Source of the DNA: Ailurus styani
Lineage: Eukaryota; Chordata; Mammalia; Carnivora; Ailuridae
Direction: 5' to 3'
Assembly: GCA_002007465.1 (NCBI GenBank)
Contig: LNAC01000685.1
Span: 423,564 to 487,563 of the forward strand
Length of the DNA stretch: 64,000 nt
Shown here: positions 55,601-64,000 of the stretch, piece after piece
Layout of the letters: each line of letters starts with the position of its first letter
Numbering within the stretch: the stretch's first letter is position 1
Made by a program: the position numbers and the translations under genes
The notes under the pieces: generated by a model
What the model was told of the DNA's origin: nothing
Seen by the model: only the letters and a program-made list of their open reading frames with translations
Database searches by the model: none

Positions 55601-58600
55601 TGTTAACAGAAGGAGAGGGTTACTCACTGTTATTGACTGAACACTTGTGTCCCCCCCAAATTCATGTTAAAACTCTACCCTCCAATGTGATAATATTAGG
55701 AGGTGGGACCTCTGGGAAGTAATCAGCATTAGATGAGGGCATGAGGGTAGAACCCTTATGAATGGGATTCGTGACCTTACAGTTATGAGTCAGGAGAACA
55801 CTTTCTCTCTGTGAATTCTGCCATGTAAGAACACTGAGCAGTCAGAAGTCTATGATCCAGAAGGGTCCTCACCAGAACCTGACCATGCTGGCAACCTAAT
55901 CTTGGACTTCCATCCTCCAGAACTGTGAGAAATACATCTCCTCTTTAGAAGCCACCTAGTCTATGGCATTTTGTTACAGTAGCCCTAACTGACTGAGACA
56001 CACATCTAAACCTAAAACATGTAGCTTTGGGTTAGTGACTGGGTGGTATGTAGTGATGAAACATAACAGAGACTGAGAACATTGCAATCCATGTTTCTCA
56101 GGAACAAGGTATTTGGTAAAACTGTCATCTGAGGAAGCTTAGTTGGTACCGGGCCATTTGGATTCTAAGCCAGAAACTCAGGAAAGACATTGAAAAACAT
56201 AACCTTAATTTTGCTATCGCTTTTCTGTATCTAGATTTGGCAAGGGGTCAAAGATTTGAAAGGGGTGATTTCAGAGAGAACGGATGGGTACTTTTGCAGA
56301 ACTGAAGGGTACAGAAAAAATGCAGATGTCTGGGGCCCTGCACTGTGGGAAGAGCTGGCTTTGAAACCTCTAAACACTGGGGTTGGAATTTTAAAAGTTT
56401 TACTGTAAAATTTACCAATAAGATCTTTCAGAGCAAAGATTTTTTTTTAAGTGTGATCTTCTAACTAGAGCCAAGAGCCTCAGTAAATGAAGAGCTAGAG
56501 GCATAAGCTGAGAAGGCGAAGAAACAGGCATTTTAGATTATATTTAAAAGAACTGTGTGATTACCAATATATAGAACTTACTGGAAGCAAGTAAATTAGA
56601 GGCCTACTTAATTTTGAAGAAAACTTTGTTGCCAAACATTTATTAATTCTGTTTAAAAGTGTCTGTGACTACTAAAATTTAAAACAACTCTTGGTCTCCC
56701 AATCACTCATGGTCAGGAAGCAGGCTGAGACATGTTGTGCAGGCTCAAAGGGCAGCATATTCCCCAGTGTCCATTAAATGTGGCCAAGGAATATAATGGA
56801 CAAATAAGAATATCCTGGAAAGAGATCCAAGGATCTTGGAGAACAATGGGCAAGGAGTCTCCCAGAGAACAGAATGAGTGTCTAATCAAGTAATATTCTA
56901 CATGTCCAGATCCTTAAAAGTGTCCCCAGAGAGAGGAGACAAATGGCTGCTATGTGTCTTCCATTATTCCTATTTATTGTGGTTAATCTTGTTTCTTTTG
57001 TACCGTTATATAATGGGCATGAGTAGAAAATATGTTTAGTTCACAAGATCCTGGACTAAAAGCAACTATATTTGGACACAATCAAGCAGCTGTTGTGTAT
57101 CACTTGGATATTCTGCATTTTGAGCAGGACACATAATAGGATGGAATCTTGGATCCTTTCTCTTGGGGAATCATTGAGTATTTTCTATATATGAGAGTAG
57201 CAAGAGGGATTTCTATAGGAAACAAGGCAATCTCAGCTTAGGAAAATTGAAGTAGGTTTACTGATAAAGGGATTAGTTCTCAAGAGGTAGGTAATATGTT
57301 GAGGGAAAAGTAGGGATGGTACAGAAACCTGGGGCTGTTGTGATCCCCAGGCCCAGAAGAATGAAGGGAGTGAATGGTTTCCAAGATCTGGAAGGAAAGC
57401 AAGAGTGAGTCATTTAGGCCAGTTCAAAAGGCTCAGAAAGCCAAGGTGACCTCACAAAGAGAGAATCGGGAGCAAAAATATCCTGACCTAATTCTCCACC
57501 TCCTCTTAGGTCTCCTGGGCCTTCCTTTTTAGTCATCCCAGCTGGAAGCCAGTGGGTATTAAAGCCTTTGGATATAGTCCATCTATATTAGCTTCAGTGG
57601 GCAGAGAGCTGGCTAATGAAGGGGGAGAGAAGATGTGGAAAGGCTGACAAGCTACATGGAAATGGGAAAGAGGGAAAAGAGGGTTACTGACTGACCAGAA
57701 TGGAGAATTCACGCATGTAGTTCTACCCCTACCCCCATATTCACAATTTAGAGTTTTCAGTGAGGAGTAAGTACATGCTGTAAGCAGCAAAGCCCACAGG
57801 ATGCAGTTGCAGATGAGTGGAGTTCAGGGCTTCCGCACCAGATCAGTGATCTAGACATTCAGTTCATAAAGGATTGATCTAGGTCAGGATTCAAAGTTCA
57901 GGACTCCTTGCAAGGTATCATGCTGATGGCCCAGAACTAGTTGCAGCCTGGTTAAAAATAAGCAGCAGGGAGCAACGTTCATGAAGCATGGCAGTGTATG
58001 AGCACCAGGAGGTGACAACTCCACATTCTCCACTGACCATCCTACTGACCATTCTTAACTGATACATTGCCTTAACCATGCCAGTTCTTTACCTTTCTCT
58101 ATTCCTGTGCCCTTTACTATGTGACTTTGCAGTTCCTTTCACTATAGAGATGGAGTCTGTTTTTTCCAACCCTTGAATATAGGCTGGCTGTCCTTGTGAT
58201 TTGCTTTAGCTATTAGAAGTGAAGAGATAATATATTAGATCTAAGCCAAGGCTCAAGAGGTTGTGTGTGTCTGCTTATGCTCTGTCTCTGGTCATCATGA
58301 GAACAGGCCCTGGTTAACCTGCTGGAAGGTAAGGAAAATCTAAAGCACAGCCAAGTCGCTCCAGCCAAAGTCATCATGGGTTAGGCAATAGTCAGCCCAC
58401 GCCACACATGGGAGCAATCCCTGACAAAGATCATCAGAGGTTAAGTTGCAGTTGACTCAAGATGTCTGAACATAGTTATTGTTGTATGCTTCTGTGGTTC
58501 TGTGGCTGTTTATTACAGAAGCTGGGACAACAGCTAACTGATACTCTCTCTCATTCCTCTCCAGCCATGTTATAGCTTCATAAGGCTATTATTCCACCTC

Positions 58601-61424
58601 ATGACAGCTTTGACTGCATAATGACTTCAAGTCCAACTCTCATGAACAGCAGTTTTCACAATGTCTTTGTCTTGAGGCCTTGAAAGAATTGTCAGGCCCT
58701 TATTTACCCTCAGTCTCTTTAATCACACTTTAGTCTAAATCAGACTGTCCTGGGTTTAAATTCTAGTTTTGCTTTTTAACAGCTACAATCCTGGTAATTA
58801 ACCTGCAAAATCTCAAACTCCTCTTTTTTAAAATGGGAATAAACTGTTGTCAGAACTAAATGAGAGAATGTATGAAGCTTTTAGCATAGTGCCTATGCTT
58901 TTACTCACTGGTAAGACTTAGTCACAAGAGAAAAGATCCTATCTACTCCTTGTTATTGTCACACTTAGAGCTGAGGTGTGGCATGTAAATCACTCAACTG
59001 GATGGAAAGGGTGAGATGGACTGTGTCTACAACTACAGTTTTTACTTCTTCCTATTGTTTGTTGCATCTTTTTTAGGGAAGGAAAAATTTAATGAGGGCC
59101 AGTAACTTTATGAATAAAAACAAAAGGGCCAAGTGTCCTCAGTTTATGTGTACATATTCCCATGAGCTCTGCACTGCAGTTTACTTAATTAAGTCAACCA
59201 AGTTTGGAGCAGGTGATCCTAGTGGTGAGTTGAAGTTAACCTGTACCTGCTGGTGAGAGTTAGTTGTTCAATTTCCAGTGTTTTTTTTTTTTACCCAGTT
59301 TTTATATACAATTAGTATTAAAAATTAAGCCTATCAATTTGCTGTGCAACAAGTTACATTAAAAACAAAGGTAATACATACTCATTATCATTTCCTAATT
59401 AACTTACTATTATCCATAATAGTGAGCTTGTTGGTATTGATTATCTGGTAGAAATACTACATAGCGGCATGCTGCTGCACATCTTTTCCCAGGTTGAGTT
59501 CAGGGATGCCACACTGACCCACTGAGGTTGGTCATAGTGGAAATATATACACCATGGAAATCAGCAAATTCTATAGATCAAGGCTTTTTGTTTCAGCAAG
59601 CCAGCTGATCGGTGTGTACCAGCACACAATTGAGCTATCCCATCAGTTGTACCCAGAAGACACTTGCGTTTGCTCTTGTTTAGAATGACAACCCCTGGCT
59701 ATACTTGCCTTGTTATAATATTTTGTTATGAAAACAGAAAGTTGCCTATAGCTTTCAGTAGTACTGCAAGGAAAAATTTTCTTTTTCAACAATATACTGA
59801 TGAGTCGACAAACTTTAGAACAAGCCATCAGAATTAACTGCAGAATGTGGTCATTGTCATTCTTAGCTACCTCATGCTCTGGCAAGGGCAGAGTGAGAAA
59901 AGGAGAGCAAGTATGAGGCAACCTTAGAAACCCAGGGCAAATATTTTCTGAGGCTTCTGCCACTGATCTGTTTTCCTGGCTGACTGTGGCGTGTGGAAGG
60001 AAGAGCAACTTGGGGAGGGGGGAAAAAGAGCTGAGGATTCCAAGCCCAGCTCTGTTGCTTACTAGATCTCTGGCCTTGTTCTAGTCACTTTGACTCTCCC
60101 AGATCTCAATTTTATCCAGAAAATGAGAAGATTGTATGAGATAACATGTAAGACCTTATTTAGCTCTCAAACCTCATGATGTTCAGTTCATGGAGGAAAA
60201 GGAAAAACAGAAACAAACAGCTCTGAAAGGCTCTCCATTTCACCTTCTGCATTCTGTATAAACCTTTGGTGGTAAGGACAATTTCAAAGAGGTGTGACCA
60301 GCATGAGTGGAGCGCTTCTTTAAAAGGAGCCAATTTAATGTGATTTTTCATAGGGAGATTACACCTGTACCTTATAGCTCCTGATTTTGTTACAGGTCAC
60401 GTGAAGAGAAAACTTGGACCCTTCACGTCCCTGGACAATTTTAAAAGAGTATACAAGCTTTCCTGGAGCAGATGACCAGAAAAAGGCTGCTTTGTCCACT
60501 TTACAGACTGCTGGTCTCTGGAAATACTCCCCAGCAGGGGGTAGGAGTGGCAGAGAGGAGAGATGGGGCCTCAGGTCTTGTTGGGTAAACAGCCCCTTTG
60601 GAACTGGTCAGCTCTGGCCATCCCCAGCTAGTCCCTGGACTCCTCCACTGCCCCACCTTCCTGCTCTGAGGCCAGAAGCCACCCCTGCCTTTGCCTCTAC
60701 TTGGGTGAGCGGGGTTAGGCTCCCACTGCCACTGAGCAAAGCAGGGGACACTCATCACCCTGAGTCAGACAAGCTGGAGGGTATGACCTATTAGACCACA
60801 GCACCCTCTCCACACGCACACTGCAGTCTGACTCAAGACCACAAATGCAGGACAGTCAGACTTCTGTGGCCAAGATCTCCTCACCTCCTCAATTCCCAAA
60901 CTCCCTGGGTGTCAGTCCACCCATCCTGTGAGCATTCCTGGTGGTGGGAAACCTCAGGGCCCTGGGAGGTTTTCAGGAGACAGAAACAGTTTAGGGCAGA
61001 GTGAATTATGCTTTTAAGAACAAGCTGGCACCATACCCTCATATAAAATTCTTTCAGGGCTTTAACCTCTTGTAATTCTGTTTCTCAGCTAGATCTTAAG
61101 TCCCCAAAGCCCCCTTGGTTCATGCTTTTTCCAGGGCCAGGTATAAAGGGCACCTGGGGTTATTTATGATTTGACGGAAGGTTCCCCACGGAGGCCTGTT
61201 GTTTCAACTCTTGACCCCTCCAGAGATGGCCATCACCTGCCTGACAATATGATAGCATTGGTTAGTTAGTGTTGCCAGCTTACTGCCCCACCACAAATTA
61301 TATCTTGTCTTTTGCAAACTCACTTGACAGAACAAAAACCTTTAGTGGTCAAGATAACCCCTTTTTTCTATTTGCTTTAGTTCTATGGTGGAACAGATTC
61401 CATACACACACAGACACAGACACA

Positions 61425-61459
<35 letters not shown>

Positions 61460-64000
61460 TTTTTTCCAACATTTCTGTGCAATTTTGCACAAAACCTATC
61501 TACTCCTGAAAAGCATTATTAGCTGATCTACTTGCTTTGATATGTAGATCAATTTTGAGGGTTCTTTCTAATGTAAAACTTATTTCTTTCCTAAATCATT
61601 CATTAATAGCTCTTTATTAACTGATCGACCCAGATTTAAAAGTTATCAATTAATCTTAGCAGTATTAGTTCCTTACTGTGGATTTTTTTATGATTCTTTT
61701 TAAAGATTTTATTTATTTGTTTATCAGAGAGAAAGAGCATAAGCAGGCAGAGCAGGAGGCAGAGGCAGAGAGGGAGGCAGGCTCCCTGCCGAGAAAGGAG
61801 CACGATGCAGGACTCTATCCCAGGACCCTGGTATCATGACCTAAGCCGAAGGCAGCTGCTTAACCAACTGAGCCACCCAGGCAGCCCCCTTACTGTGGAT
61901 TTTAAGAGCCATTGTATTTTACTCCTACATATACACCAAAGAGTAATGAAACATATGTTCACATAAAAACTTACACATAAACATTCACAACACCATCATT
62001 CATAACAGCCAAAAGGTGCAAAATCCCCAAACGTCTATCAACTGATGAACAAATAATGAAAATGGGGTATATCTATACAATGGAATATTATTCAGATATG
62101 AAAGGAAATGAAGTACTCATATGCTACAGCACAGATGAATCCTGAAAACATTATATAGGCAAAGAAGCCAGACTCAAAAGCCACATGTTCTATTTATATG
62201 AAGTGTCTAGAATAGATGAATCTAAAGAGACAGAAGGTAGATTAGTGGTTGCCTAGGGGTTGAAAAGAGAGGTTGAGGGGTGTGAAAAATTAATAAAGGG
62301 ACACCTCACTCAGTCCAGAGGCTGAAAGTGGGACTCCTACCACTCGATGTCAATTAGAGGAAGAACTGTTACTTACAGACTTTGACAGAAGAAACTCAAC
62401 AAGAATGAAGCATTAATTACAGGCCCCCAAAGGGAAGGATGAACACTGCACCTCCTATGAGAAACTGACTACCCCTACAACTCAGCCAAAGAGAAACCAA
62501 TATTGCCCAAAACTAGTGTTTATCCTGTGGATTTTTATTCAAAACAACACATCCCAACTCCCTCCTTTTTCTCAATAACCTTTCTTTCCTTCGTTGACCT
62601 TGCCTATGGTTTTGCCACAGCTTGCATGTCTGGAATTGCAACTTTCTGTTATTCCCAAATAAACCCATATTTGATGGTAAAGTAACTGACTCTTATTTTT
62701 AAGGCTGGCGGGGGGCGGAGGGGAGGGAGGCAAATAGGGCAAATGAGGACTGATTATTAGTGGGTATAGGGTTTCTTTTTGGGGTGGTGGAAATGTTCTA
62801 AAATTGATCACGATGATGGTTGCACAACTCTGTGAATATACTAAAACCCACTGAATTGTGCACTTTAACTGGATGAACTGAATGGTCTGTGAACTAGATC
62901 TCAATAAAGCTATTATAACTAAAAAATTAAAGTGAAGAACCAATCTTTAAGCCTCTAATTTTTTTATTTCACAAATTATTTTTTCCTTTTTGTATTTATT
63001 ATCAATAATAGCACTTTACTATTGTGTAACTAAGAAAATTATGGTAATAGTCATCTTAAGAAACAATAATATAATAAAGTAATTATCAATAATGGTGCTA
63101 ACATACTGTTTTTCCATTGAATAGCCTTTTATATGGAACAATCAGGAAATATGATTTAGTTGAATGGATTGGCAACAGCTACTATTTTATTGCCTTTTAA
63201 AAATTATCGGCTTGTGTGAAAATCAAAGTTCTTTTAATGCCTCCAGGGACCTGCGTGACCTACTTTGTGTTTCTTCTATGCATCATCTCCTATCGCTCTT
63301 CCTCCTTGTTCAGTGGCCTGTGGCTTTCTCTCTCTGCGCACACTTGGCACACTCCCACCTCTGCCTTTGCCCTGACTATTCTCTGTATCTGGAATGCTCC
63401 TCCCACATACATGAGTGCGGCTTCACACTCACTCACTCACTCAAGTTTTGTCCAGAAGTCAGCTTCTTACTGAGTGACCACTCTAGTGTATCCTTCAAAC
63501 ATACTAAATAATTTCCTTATTTATTATATTTACGTTTTCTTCTCGGCTTCCCCCTTCAGAATATAAGCTCCACTTGGTCACAGATATTTAGCTACTGTGT
63601 TTTCCAATACATCCCTGGCATGTACCACAGTGTCCAGCACACAGTAGATATTCAGTTAATATCTATTGAATGGATGAATGGACACAGATGTTAGTAATTG
63701 AGTTTCGGGTGCACATTCTGTTTTTTGTTACTTTATTAGTAAGTCCATCTCGTTTTAGATATTCTCCTCACTTGGGACTGAAAGTCAAAGGAAAAAAAAA
63801 ATGAACAAACTGGAAAACAGGGAATATGTTTCTTTAGAGAGTAAGGAGTCAATCCTTTAAAAAGGTAAGAATCCGGGCGACTGGGTGGCTCAGTGGGTTA
63901 AAGCCTCTGCTTTCGGCTCAGGTCATGATCTCAGCATCCTGGGATCGAGGCCCGCATCGGGCTCTCTGCTCGGCAGGGAGCCTGCTTCCTCCTCTCTCTC

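Overview
This window is mammalian nuclear DNA, with no bacterial-style gene organisation. The 16 tRNA-Lys-derived carnivore SINEs (can-SINE, SINEC) identify it. Their typical form, with a 'CTCAGTGGGTTAAAGCCTCTGC' head and a tail rich in 'CTGCCTACTTGTAATCTCTC' and AAATAAATAAAATCTT, points to a caniform carnivore and, in my recollection, best fits a mustelid such as ferret, mink or otter. The genus is an inference. I found no convincing protein-coding exon on either strand. The open frames are short, lack recognisable domains, and often lie inside repeats. The window is either intergenic or intronic DNA; nothing in the sequence decides between the two.

Layout. 1-2.8 kb: an old L1 on the + strand, broken up by SINE insertions, followed by another SINE. 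2.8-14.7 kb: mostly non-repetitive DNA with a 3'-truncated L1 tail, a hAT-type DNA element, MIR pieces, one MER5A-like element and two possible conserved non-coding blocks. 14.8-15.2 kb: a head-to-head nested SINE pair with a CA repeat. 18.0-19.7 kb: a young SINE with a perfect 16-bp target duplication, then a CpG-rich gammaretrovirus-type solo LTR (minus strand, 5-bp target duplication) and, 45 bp beyond the duplication, a decayed tRNA-Val(TAC)-like gene. 20-30 kb: MIR, L2 and L3 fossils and several copies of one medium-reiterated repeat. 30.55-30.93 kb: a 184-bp near-identical direct duplication separated by a single N, with a 38-bp perfect palindrome at its edge. 33.6-34.1 kb: two young SINEs side by side. 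41.5-42.7 kb: an L2 LINE that still shows reverse-transcriptase and 3'-end sequence. 44.6-45.6 kb: a carnivore L1 inserted into a MER58-like element, with target duplications. 46.7-50.7 kb: the longest repeat-poor stretch and the best place to look for regulatory sequence. 54-64 kb: two adjacent SINEs, a MaLR LTR, an old L1 3' end split by an LTR-like insertion, an L2 copy and a SINE cut by the window end.

No genes work together here. The window records layered transposition: ancient MIR, L2 and L3; then DNA transposons and MaLR; then L1; then SINEC and one young ERV LTR. No new system was seen. The most useful observations are the N-bounded duplication (probably an assembly artefact), the young LTR with promoter signals, the tRNA-like relic beside it, and a few candidate conserved elements.
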